Of a stretch of 11,070 nucleotides of DNA, positions 1 through 6,277 are shown in pieces (positions within the stretch are counted from its first letter, which is position 1; every line of letters begins with the position of its first letter). Both the position numbers and the translations under genes were made by a program. The notes beneath the pieces are model-generated. The model did not search any database, was not told where the DNA came from, and saw nothing but the letters and a program-made list of their open reading frames with translations. The stretch comes from DASVNK01 sp964478815. Lineage in GTDB: Bacteria > Verrucomicrobiota > Verrucomicrobiia > Limisphaerales > SXQI01. Where the stretch lies: NCBI GenBank assembly GCA_964478815.1, contig CAYZKY010000183.1:1-11070 (forward strand). The letters are read 5' to 3'.

Positions 1-2
1 GA

Positions 3-108
3 GTGGGTAAGAGGTGTGTAAATTGCGTGTAAATGGTGTGTAAATCTGTGTAAATCTGTGTAAATGAGTGTGTAAGAGTGTGTAAATCGCTGTGAAATGT
101 GTGTCAAT
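3..108. repeat. Phased GTGTAAAT-like short repeat array
   Basis: About ten copies of an 8-bp unit close to GTGTAAAT begin at positions 5, 16, 27, 38, 48, 58, 70, 80, 91 and 101. The copies at 16, 27, 38, 48, 58 and 80 are exact; the others carry one to three changes. Steps are 10-12 bp, averaging about 10.7 bp, close to one turn of B-DNA, so the units would lie on one face of the helix. The TAA in each unit falls in all three forward frames, so the stretch cannot be read through as protein. It reaches the left edge and may continue outside. A cluster of protein-binding sites, intrinsically bent DNA or a decayed minisatellite are all possible. The repeat is seen directly; its role is unknown. 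Confidence 0.75.
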
Positions 109-431
109 GCCCCACCTCGGTGTGCAAATCCAGCGGGCAGGACACGGGTTTCAAGGGCCAGGCAGCCGGAACGCCTGGGAGCCAGCGAAAGGCCAGCGTG
201 GGCATGGAGAGGCCGAGGGCGTGAGCAGTTACCGCTGTCGGCGGGTCATTGGGAAACGGAGCGGTTCGAGTCGGAACGGCCCCGGTTCGCAATGACGCCT
301 CAAAGTGAGTCGTCATGACGTTATTTTGCGAGAAGAGATGGGATGAGTCAAGGTTGAAGCTGGCCTCCGCACGGTTTTTCCGGCGGCGGCGGGACCGACA
401 CAAAAAGTCGCACCCTGTCCCACCCCTCATT
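109..431. other. Non-coding stretch upstream of the sigma factor gene
   Basis: I see no convincing gene here. Short open frames on both strands have no recognisable motif and no codon bias like the neighbouring genes. The one clear structure is a 10-bp perfect palindrome, CGTCATGACG, at 311-320. A further ATGACG at 292-297 forms a spaced inverted repeat with CGTCAT at 311-316. No clear -35/-10 pair was found for the downstream gene. Confidence 0.5.
292..320. promoter_or_regulatory. ATGACG inverted repeat and palindrome, possible operator
   Basis: ATGACG at 292-297 is mirrored by CGTCAT at 311-316. The latter is half of the perfect 10-bp palindrome CGTCATGACG at 311-320. Three copies of one hexamer within 29 bp, upstream of an ECF sigma gene, could be a dimeric regulator site. 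The candidate sigma-gene start at 315 lies inside the palindrome. A 10-bp palindrome can arise by chance, so confidence is low. Confidence 0.25.
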
Positions 432-1118
432 ATGCCCCGCGCGCCTTCCTGGGATCTCAATTTTGGCTTGAAACATTGCCCGCCGCAGGCGGTTCTATAC
501 GAATGTGAGCGCTGGGAACCGTCCCTCCCCACCGTGGAAGCTGGTCTGGATGTCATCGCCTGCCTCGAGCGGGTGCGCGCGGAGGACGCCGAAGCCGCCC
601 GGGCGTTGGTCGAATACCTGTACCCGCTGGTGGCCAGGATCGTTCGCACGCGTTTGCCCCGGCGCCTCGACGAAGCAGATTTGATGCAGGAAATTTTCAT
701 GAAGATGTTCGCCCATCTCGATGCCTACCAGGCCGCCGCGCCCTTCGAGCACTGGGTCTCCCGCATCGCCGTCAATACCTGCCTCAATCACCTCCGCGCC
801 GAAAAATCCCGCCCCGAACTACGCTGGGCCGATCTCCCCGAGGAACAGTTGGAAGCCCTCGAAGCCGCCCTCTCCGGCCCCGACGAAGCCCGCCCCATCG
901 ACCAATTGGCCGCGCGCGACCTCGTGCAACAACTCCTCGCCACCCTCTCCCCCGAAGACCGCCTCGTCCTTGAACTCACCGAACTCCAGGACGCCTCCAT
1001 CGCCGAAGTGCAGGAACGCCTCGGCTGGAGCAGCGTCCGCATCCGCGTCCGTGCCTTTCGCGCCCGCGCCAAACTTCGCCAGATGTTGAAGCGCTTTAAC
1101 CAGGAAGGATCCCTATGA
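432..1118 (+). CDS. ECF-type RNA polymerase sigma factor (sigma-70 family)
   Basis: An extracytoplasmic-function sigma factor that would direct RNA polymerase to a small set of stress or envelope promoters. With the ATG at 432 it has 228 residues. Sigma region 2 spans about residues 58-124: a LVEYLYPLV helix, the acidic EADLMQEIFMKMF segment of region 2.2, and the promoter-melting/-10 part around FEHWVSRIAVNTCLNHLRAEK. Region 4, about residues 163-219, is a helix-turn-helix around LSPEDRLVLELTELQDASIA and the basic RIRVRAFRARAKLRQMLKR. No region 3 is present, as expected for ECF factors. The frame stays open to an ATG at 315 and also has a GTG at 534. Rare-type codons (TTA, AGA, AGG) before about 432 argue against 315. 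The WEPSLPT segment before 534 resembles what I recall of verrucomicrobial relatives, so 432 is preferred. No Shine-Dalgarno site marks any of the starts. The stop overlaps the next gene (ATGA). Confidence 0.88.
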   Translation: MPRAPSWDLNFGLKHCPPQAVLYECERWEPSLPTVEAGLDVIACLERVRAEDAEAARALVEYLYPLVARIVRTRLPRRLDEADLMQEIFMKMFAHLDAYQAAAPFEHWVSRIAVNTCLNHLRAEKSRPELRWADLPEEQLEALEAALSGPDEARPIDQLAARDLVQQLLATLSPEDRLVLELTELQDASIAEVQERLGWSSVRIRVRAFRARAKLRQMLKRFNQEGSL

Positions 1119-1411
1119 ACCACCTTGATCGCGCCCTCGCCCGCCTCTTCCAGGCCGCCAAAGCCGCGCCCGCTCCGGTCGTTTCGGATGCCGCCGCCGA
1201 GGCCCCCGCCGGCTTCGCCACGCGCCTCGTCGCCCACTGGCTCGCCCACGGCCGCCCGCCCGCCTGGCTCGGCTCCCTCCGCTGGGGCGTCGCCTGCGCC
1301 AGCCTTGCCCTCCTCCTGTCCGCCGCCCTGCATGCCGACCTCTTCGTCGATGAATGGGCGCCCACCCTCGCCGTCCTTCCCTCTGCCTCCGACGCCGCCA
1401 TAACCGAGTGA
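1115..1411 (+). CDS. Small single-pass membrane protein, possible anti-sigma factor
   Basis: A 98-residue protein. Its ATG overlaps the sigma-factor stop, and a good ribosome site, AGGAAGGA (1102-1109), lies 5 bp upstream, so translational coupling is likely. Residues 1-54 are soluble, with a conserved-looking PAGFATRLVAHWLAHG segment. Residues 55-73 (LRWGVACASLALLLSAALH) form one membrane span, followed by about 25 residues outside. I do not recognise a named family. The position directly after an ECF sigma gene and the cytoplasmic-helix plus one-span layout fit an anti-sigma factor, but no zinc-binding HxxxCxxC motif is present. That role is therefore inference from context. Alanine, proline and C-ending codons dominate, as in its two neighbours. 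Confidence 0.7.
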   Translation: MNHLDRALARLFQAAKAAPAPVVSDAAAEAPAGFATRLVAHWLAHGRPPAWLGSLRWGVACASLALLLSAALHADLFVDEWAPTLAVLPSASDAAITE

Positions 1412-1863
1412 CCCCCGCGCCACCCCGAGTGAAACCCTTTTCCCAACCGCTTTCCCAACCCGTCGTTCTCCTCTCCCTCGTCGCCATCTTCCTCCTCGGC
1501 GGCCTCTCCGGCGGCATCCTCGTCGCCGGCACCGCCAAAAAGCGCGTCGAACGCCGCTACGAGCCCAAGACCATCGAAGCCTCCTTCGACGAACTCCTCC
1601 GCCAGAAGCTCAACCTCGCTCCCGAAGAGATCGCCATCCTCCAGCCCCTCGTCGACGAAGCCTGCCGCGAATACCGCGAAGAACAAACCCGCTGCGTCGA
1701 GCACATCCTCCAGACCATGCGCGTCTCCAACAGCCGCATCGCCGCCAAACTCACCCCCGAACACGCCGAAAAACTCTCCCGCCTCGAGCGCTACCACGAA
1801 CTCCGCATGCGCAAAAAATTCGGCCTCCCCGCCGACACCAACGCCCCGCCCGCCACCCGGTAA
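1408..1863 (+). CDS. Membrane-anchored CpxP/heavy-metal-sensor-like protein
   Basis: A 151-residue protein starting at a GTG that overlaps the preceding stop as GTGA. A second in-frame GTG at 1429 is an alternative, and the frame opens further upstream to 1354. A hydrophobic stretch at about residues 19-40 (VVLLSLVAIFLLGGLSGGILVAG) would be a signal anchor. The rest is charged and helical: LNLAPEEIAILQPLVDEA, then a long coiled segment, then IAAKLTPEHAEKLSRLE. Two helical hairpins with an L(T/A)PEx motif resemble the CpxP/Spy/periplasmic heavy-metal-sensor group, which bind misfolded proteins or metal and feed back on envelope stress systems. Coupling to an ECF sigma gene and a membrane protein supports envelope-stress sensing. 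Family assignment is by pattern only; the role is inferred. Confidence 0.72.
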   Translation: MTPAPPRVKPFSQPLSQPVVLLSLVAIFLLGGLSGGILVAGTAKKRVERRYEPKTIEASFDELLRQKLNLAPEEIAILQPLVDEACREYREEQTRCVEHILQTMRVSNSRIAAKLTPEHAEKLSRLERYHELRMRKKFGLPADTNAPPATR

Positions 1864-1986
1864 CCGCCCGCCACTCTCGTTTCGGCAAACACGTCGCGCA
1901 GCGATCTCGCGTGCTCGAATCCGGTCGTCTTCCCGTGCCGGCCGGACGGGTTCCCCGCGCTCGCCCCCGCCCGAGTGAATCTCACG
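1864..1986. other. Intergenic region with weak hairpin
   Basis: No gene is supported between the CpxP-like gene and the methyltransferase promoter. The methyltransferase frame is open back to a GTG at 1911, but that part has no recognisable motif. At 1932-1950, CCCGT and ACGGG form a 5-bp stem around a 9-nt loop followed by only TT, so it is at best a weak terminator for the sigma-factor operon. Confidence 0.3.
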
Positions 1987-2014
1987 TTGCTGGCGGGTCG
2001 AATTGCGCTAGAAT
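1987..2014 (+). promoter_or_regulatory. Candidate sigma-70-type promoter of the methyltransferase gene
   Basis: TTGCTG (1987-1992) and TAGAAT (2009-2014) are separated by 16 bp. Transcription would begin near 2021, only about 7 nt before the GTG at 2028, which has no Shine-Dalgarno sequence. This supports the GTG at 2028 as the start and a very short leader. It is a by-eye match only. Confidence 0.4.
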
Positions 2015-2027
2015 CACGGCCAGACCG

Positions 2028-3530
2028 GTGACGATTTCCGCAAAACACCCAGGAGATGAGCAACTGCTCGTCCCTCCAGACGAAGTCAGGCGCCACGCCT
2101 TGGGGCAGTTCCTTACGCCGGATTCCGTGGCGGATTTCATGGCTTCCCTGTTCGGTTCTCCCTGGCCGGACTGGAATGTGCTCGATGCCGGAGCCGGGCA
2201 GGGCGCGCTCTCGGCGGCGTTGGTGCGGAGGCTCTGCGCGCGTCGGCTGAAGCCGGAGAGCATTTCCATTACCGCGATCGAGCTGGATGAAACCATGCTG
2301 GAACCATTGAGGGCGACCCTGGCCGAATGCCGGGAGCGCTGCGCTCGGGCCGGCATCCGTTTCGCCGCTGCCTTGGTTCGCGAAGATTTCTTCGAATACG
2401 CGGCGCTTCGGTTGCGGGGCGATCTGTTTGCGGCGCCCTTGCCTCGATTCAATGCCGCCATCGTCAATCCGCCCTACTGCAAAATTCGCAGCGATTCCAC
2501 CGTCCGGCTTCTGCTTCGCTCCGCCGGCATTGAAACGACCAATCTCTACACCGGGTTCGTGGCCCTGATCGCCCGGCTGTTGGCGGACCGGGGCGAACTG
2601 GTGGCCATCACGCCGCGGAGCTTCTGCAACGGTCCCTACTTCAAATCGTTTCGCATCGATCTGCTCCAGACGGTGGCCATCCAACGTTTGCATGTCTTCG
2701 CTTCGCGTTCGGCCGCCTTTCGCCGCGATCGTGTGCTTCAGGAGAATATCATTCTCCACGCCGTCAAAGGCGCTTCCAAGCCGCGGCGCGTCGTCATTTC
2801 CAGCAGCAGCGGCGCCGCCGGTGCTTTCGTCAGCGAACGAGCCGTGGGTTACCCCGAGGTCGTCGCCCCCGGCGATCCTGAACAGTTCATCCACTTGCCC
2901 GAAGACGGTGCGCACGATGGTGCCCGGGCGGCTCTGGCGCGGCTTTCGGCCTCGCTCTCGGATCTGGATCTGTCCGTATCGACCGGGCGCGTCGTTGATT
3001 TCCGCGCGCGGGCGTTTCTCCGCCAGGAAGCCGGACCCGGCACCGTGCCGTTAATTTACCCCTGTCACTTCAACGGCGGGTTTGTGCATTGGCCGAAAGC
3101 TCGCTCGCGAAAGCCGAATGCCATCGTCCGCAACGAACAGACTCGGGACCTGCTCATGCCGTGCGGCATTTACGTGCTGGTGAAACGATTCACGGCGAAG
3201 GAGGAGCGCAAGCGCCTTGTGGCTTGCCTCTACGACCCAGGGCGTATCGATTCGCCTCTGGTGGGATTCGAAAATCATCTCAACTATTTCCACCGCGACG
3301 GCGGCGGGCTCTCGATGGATCTCGCCAAGGGCTTGGCGGCTTACTTGAACTCGACAGTGCTCGACACCTGCGTCCGCCAGTTTAATGGGCACACTCAAGT
3401 GAATGCCACCGATTTGCGGAACCTCAAGTACCCCTCCCTGGAGGAACTCGAAAGGCTTGGCCGGAGCATCGACGATCCCGGCCTGCCGCAGCCAGCACTC
3501 GATGCCTTGGTGAACGCGCAACTTTTCTGA
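2028..3530 (+). CDS. Eco57I-type N6-adenine DNA methyltransferase (partner of BsuBI/PstI-type system)
   Basis: A SAM-dependent methyltransferase that would methylate adenine in a specific DNA site. Using the GTG at 2028 it has 500 residues. In order: ALGQFLTP at about 24-31 (motif X-like, near the N-terminus), VLDAGAGQGALSAAL at about 51-65 (motif I, SAM binding), acidic AIELDE at about 83-88 (motif II), and VNPPYCKIRSD at about 146-156 with the NPPY catalytic motif IV of N6-adenine enzymes. The second half is a target-recognition region. It ends with HTQVNATDLRNLKYPS, a typical end for methyltransferases paired with BsuBI/PstI-family nucleases. Motif order and length look complete, with no stop or frameshift. 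The frame opens upstream to 1911, but a promoter just before 2028 and the absence of motifs favour 2028. The stop overlaps the ATG of the nuclease remnant (TGATG), showing a former two-gene system. With the nuclease truncated, it is probably an orphan methyltransferase now. Confidence 0.88.
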   Translation: MTISAKHPGDEQLLVPPDEVRRHALGQFLTPDSVADFMASLFGSPWPDWNVLDAGAGQGALSAALVRRLCARRLKPESISITAIELDETMLEPLRATLAECRERCARAGIRFAAALVREDFFEYAALRLRGDLFAAPLPRFNAAIVNPPYCKIRSDSTVRLLLRSAGIETTNLYTGFVALIARLLADRGELVAITPRSFCNGPYFKSFRIDLLQTVAIQRLHVFASRSAAFRRDRVLQENIILHAVKGASKPRRVVISSSSGAAGAFVSERAVGYPEVVAPGDPEQFIHLPEDGAHDGARAALARLSASLSDLDLSVSTGRVVDFRARAFLRQEAGPGTVPLIYPCHFNGGFVHWPKARSRKPNAIVRNEQTRDLLMPCGIYVLVKRFTAKEERKRLVACLYDPGRIDSPLVGFENHLNYFHRDGGGLSMDLAKGLAAYLNSTVLDTCVRQFNGHTQVNATDLRNLKYPSLEELERLGRSIDDPGLPQPALDALVNAQLF

Positions 3531-3832
3531 TGGCTGGGCGAACCCACTCCGGCTTGGCAAGTGCTCGTGAACGAAAAGTTCAGGAAGCCGTCACCAGCGC
3601 CGGCCCGGTCGATGGCAAACGGCGCAAAGAGCTGAAAGACCTCTTCGCCGGTTGCAAGGCCGGCTTGGTTTTCATCACCGCCTTCTCGACCCGTGCGGCG
3701 ATGCGTAAATTTCTAACCCAGATCTCCTGGGAGACCGAAGTGTGGGTCGCCGAAAATCCGGAACATCTGATCCATTTCGACGGCGAACGATTTCTCGGCC
3801 CCTATCCGGAAGTGCTGCCCGCCGTGGATTGA
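3530..3832 (+). pseudogene. C-terminal remnant of BsuBI/PstI-type restriction endonuclease
   Basis: A 100-residue frame overlapping the methyltransferase stop. From about residue 18 it matches what I know of the end of BsuBI/PstI-type type II nucleases: EAVTSAGPVDGKRRKELKDL, then AGLVFITAFSTRAAM, then the hallmark ISWETEVWVAENPEHLIHF and GERFLGPY. R.PstI and R.BsuBI are about 320 residues, so roughly 220-230 N-terminal residues are missing, including the DNA-recognition part and probably the Asp of the PD-(D/E)XK site; the Glu in EAVTSAGP may be the retained acidic residue. Residues 1-16 (MAGRTHSGLASARERK) look unrelated or are a leftover N-terminus, which would fit an in-frame internal deletion. 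Cleavage activity is very unlikely. It could still be expressed through coupling. The remainder of the nuclease is not visible in the flanking 500 bp. Confidence 0.75.
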
Positions 3833-4294
3833 CCCCTGCCAGTGGGGACCGCGTTTCAACATCTCCCCTCAGCAGGCAAGTGTCCCGCCGAGCCATCCAT
3901 CCGGGCAAAAGAGGAGAGCGCTGCACTGACGTTCAGTCCGAATTCCGAAACAGAGCCACGCCGGACCTCCCCGCCCATCGCATCAAAAACAGGGGGGGCG
4001 TGCCCTCTTCGGCACCGTTTGCTCAAACGCGCCCCTGCCACTCAGCCGATCCTACATACTCTACTTATTCCCGGAAACCAGCACCCATCCCTCCGACCGT
4101 TCTTGCCGTGCAAAAAAAGCCTGAAATGCCCCTTCCTGCCCCTCATAATTCCTCCAGATTCGATGCCCGCCCCGCCCGGGACAACATCAAGGAGGCTCAT
4201 TCCCGAACGTCGTACGGAGCGCGGTCGACGAAGCCGGGCCGGGCGTTCAGAAATTGAGGGGTTTTGCTGCCTGGTCGTTGACTGCCCTTTGCGG
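3833..4294. other. Long intergenic gap without a supported gene
   Basis: About 460 bp lie between the nuclease remnant and the accA promoter. Two long plus-strand frames exist (for example 3842-4357), but their translations are rich in Pro, Arg and Ser, lack motifs and do not follow local codon bias. Small inverted repeats occur (CCCC/GGGG at 3833-3847; CGTCG/CGACG at 4208-4230), none followed by a T-run. I see nothing functional. The stretch may hold debris from the loss of the nuclease gene or unrelated spacer. Confidence 0.5.
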
Positions 4295-4323
4295 TTGCGC
4301 GCGAGGCGGGAGGTTCCTAGAGT
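4295..4323 (+). promoter_or_regulatory. Candidate promoter of the accA operon
   Basis: TTGCGC (4295-4300) and TAGAGT (4318-4323) are 17 bp apart. Transcription would start near 4330, giving a leader of about 24 nt before the accA ATG at 4354. A GGGGA at 4339-4343 within that leader could serve as ribosome site. It is a moderate match by eye. Confidence 0.4.
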
Positions 4324-4353
4324 ATCAGCCCATCGGTCGGGGACACGCCAGAC

Positions 4354-5316
4354 ATGAAACATTATTTGGATTTCGAAAAGCCGATCATCGAACTCCAGCG
4401 GAAGCTGGACGAGCTGAAGGGCCATCCGGCGGTGAGCCTGGAGCCGGAGATCGCGCAGATCGAGCGGAAGCTGGAGGAAACCCGGCGGACGATTTATTCG
4501 AGCCTCACTCCGTGGCAGCGGGTGCAACTGGCGCGGCATCCGCGCCGGCCGTACTCGCTGGATTATTTCGGCTCGGCCTTCTCCGATTTTACGGAGTTGC
4601 ACGGCGACCGGCTGTATTCGGACGATCATGCGATCGTGGGCGGTTTCGCTCATCTCGGGGACGAGAAGGTGCTGGTGCTGGGGACGCAGAAGGGGCGGGA
4701 CACGAAGGAGAATATTAAACGGAATTTCGGTTCCGCGCACCCGGAAGGGTATCGGAAGGCGCTCCGGCTGATGAAGCTGGCGGACAAATTTCACTTGCCG
4801 ATCATCGCCTTGATCGACACGGCTGGGGCTTATCCCGGCATTGGGGCCGAGGAGCGGCACATCGCGGAAGCGATCGCGGTGAATTTGCGCGAGATGATGT
4901 TGCTGGAGGTGCCGATCATCGCGGCGGTGATCGGGGAGGGGGGATCGGGAGGGGCGTTGGGGATCGGCGTGGCGGATCGGGTCTTGATTCTGGAGAACGC
5001 GTATTATTCGGTGATCAGCCCGGAAGGCTGCGCGGCCATCCTGTGGAAGGATCGCGCTGCTTCCGCCCGCGCGGCCGAGGCGCTAAAGATCACCGCCACG
5101 CATTTGCGCGAGCTGGGGCTGGTGGACGATATCGTTCCCGAGCCGCTCGGCGGCGCCCACAACAACCCGGCGGGCATGGGGCAGACTCTTCACACCTGCC
5201 TGCACAAGCATCTGGCCGAAGTTCAGGCGATTTCCGGTCCTGACCGTTTGCGCCGGCGGTACGAGAAATTCCGCGGTTTCGGCACAGTGCTCGAGCGCGA
5301 GCCGGCGGCGGCATGA
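4354..5316 (+). CDS. accA: Acetyl-CoA carboxylase carboxyltransferase subunit alpha
   Basis: The alpha subunit of the carboxyltransferase half of acetyl-CoA carboxylase. With AccD it moves carboxyl from carboxybiotin on AccB to acetyl-CoA, giving malonyl-CoA for fatty-acid synthesis in the cytoplasm. Its 320 residues match the usual length (E. coli 319). The N-terminal helical region (LDFEKPIIELQRKLDEL, 5-21) is followed by RPYSLDYFGSAFSDFTELHGDR (65-86), GTQKGRDTKENIKRNFG (110-126) and HPEGYRKALRLMKLADKF (129-146). The crotonase-like core carries DTAGAYPG (155-162), GEGGSGGALGIG (194-205) and YYSVISPEGCAAILW (217-231). All family blocks are present without gaps. The ATG at 4354 begins at the family's normal N-terminus, with GGGGA 10 bp upstream. 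The stop overlaps manA (ATGA). Its codons are strongly G-ending, unlike the C-ending sigma operon upstream. Confidence 0.97.
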   Translation: MKHYLDFEKPIIELQRKLDELKGHPAVSLEPEIAQIERKLEETRRTIYSSLTPWQRVQLARHPRRPYSLDYFGSAFSDFTELHGDRLYSDDHAIVGGFAHLGDEKVLVLGTQKGRDTKENIKRNFGSAHPEGYRKALRLMKLADKFHLPIIALIDTAGAYPGIGAEERHIAEAIAVNLREMMLLEVPIIAAVIGEGGSGGALGIGVADRVLILENAYYSVISPEGCAAILWKDRAASARAAEALKITATHLRELGLVDDIVPEPLGGAHNNPAGMGQTLHTCLHKHLAEVQAISGPDRLRRRYEKFRGFGTVLEREPAAA

Positions 5317-6275
5317 AGCTGTACCCGCTGCGGTTCGAGCCCATCTTCCAGGAACGGCTGTGGGGCGGGCGGAATCTCGAACGGCTCTATGGCAAGGCCC
5401 TGCCGCCGGGTCGCAGGATTGGAGAATCCTGGGAGATTTCCGACCGGCCGGAAGCGGCCTCGCGGATCGCGTATGGCCCATTGGCCGGCGAGACGCTGGC
5501 GGCGGTGCTGAAGTCGCACGAGGGGGCCTTGCTGGGTCAGGGGAGGGCGGTGGGTGGCCGGTTCCCCTTGCTGGTGAAGATTCTCGATGCCGAGGAGCGG
5601 CTCTCGCTGCAGGTGCATCCGCCGCCGGCATTGGCCGCGGGGTTGAGCGGCGAACCGAAGAGCGAGATGTGGTACGTGGCCGAGGCGAGGGAGGGAGCGG
5701 AGATTTTCGCCGGGCTCCGCCGGGGGGCAACCCGCGCTGAATTTGAGGCGCGCTTAGCGGACGGATCCGTGGCGGCCTGTTTTCACCGGATCGTGCCGCG
5801 AACTGGCGATGTTCTCTATCTGCCCAGCGGGCGGGTTCACGGCCTCGGCGGGGGCCTGGTGATCTTCGAAATTCAGCAAAACTCAGATACCACCTACCGC
5901 GTCTTCGATTGGAATCGCCGGGACGACCGTGGCCAGGCCCGCGCCCTGCATGTGCGGGAATCGCTCGCATGCATCGACTTCCATGATTTCGAGCCGGCCA
6001 TGACTCCGACGGGCCGCGAGCGTGGCCCGACCCCGGTAGTGGAGAGTCCCTATTTTCGCGCGAGCTGCGCGACGCTCACGGCCGGCGACGCGCTAACCCT
6101 CCCATTGAGCACGGCGCTCGTGGTGGGCGTGGTGGAAGGGGAAGTGGTCATTGAGGGGGATCCTCATCCGAATCTTCTGGCGACGGGAGAATTCTGCCTG
6201 TTGCCCGCCAGCCTTGGCCGTGCCACGTTGGCAGGGCGAAAGACGGCGAAGATACTTTTCGCCGAGCCAAGCTAA
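5313..6275 (+). CDS. manA: Mannose-6-phosphate isomerase, class I (cupin type)
   Basis: A zinc enzyme interconverting fructose-6-phosphate and mannose-6-phosphate, the entry to GDP-mannose and surface polysaccharide or mannose use. The 320 residues fit the short bacterial class I form. It opens with the diagnostic YPLRFEPIFQERLWGGRNLE (residues 4-23). GESWEISDRPE is at 37-47 and FPLLVKILDAEERLSLQVHPP at 84-104. The expected zinc ligands are Q100, H102, E118 (KSEMWYV) and H176 (LPSGRVHGLGGGLVIFEIQQ). SDTTYRVFDWNR at 191-202 carries the probable catalytic arginine R196. The C-terminal cupin half is shorter and less conserved, as usual. It overlaps accA by 4 bp (ATGA) and is followed 2 bp later by a membrane-protein gene, so it is probably co-transcribed from the accA promoter. 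Confidence 0.95.
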   Translation: MKLYPLRFEPIFQERLWGGRNLERLYGKALPPGRRIGESWEISDRPEAASRIAYGPLAGETLAAVLKSHEGALLGQGRAVGGRFPLLVKILDAEERLSLQVHPPPALAAGLSGEPKSEMWYVAEAREGAEIFAGLRRGATRAEFEARLADGSVAACFHRIVPRTGDVLYLPSGRVHGLGGGLVIFEIQQNSDTTYRVFDWNRRDDRGQARALHVRESLACIDFHDFEPAMTPTGRERGPTPVVESPYFRASCATLTAGDALTLPLSTALVVGVVEGEVVIEGDPHPNLLATGEFCLLPASLGRATLAGRKTAKILFAEPS

Positions 6276-6277
6276 GT

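Noticed and set aside
3..108. CRISPR array, plasmid iterons or chromosome origin
   Set aside because: Units are too short and lack spacers for CRISPR; the DnaA-box match has two mismatches at key positions; no dnaA, dnaN or rep gene is present.
104..700. 198-aa minus-strand open frame opposite the sigma gene and its upstream region
   Set aside because: No motif. The C-rich codons of the overlapping sigma gene explain the open frame on the opposite strand.
1791..2915. 374-aa minus-strand open frame
   Set aside because: It overlaps the methyltransferase gene, whose motifs are clear; the translated sequence has no family features.
4278..4323. TTGACT (4278) paired with TAGAGT (4318) as accA promoter
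   Set aside because: The spacer would be 34 bp. TTGCGC at 4295 gives the normal 17 bp.
3842..4357. 171-aa plus-strand frame just before accA, ending in an ATGA overlap with it
   Set aside because: The overlap is tempting, but the sequence is Pro/Arg/Ser-rich with no motif, no plausible ribosome site and codon use unlike the neighbours.
4042..4860. 272-aa minus-strand frame
   Set aside because: It is the shadow of accA, which is fully conserved on the plus strand.
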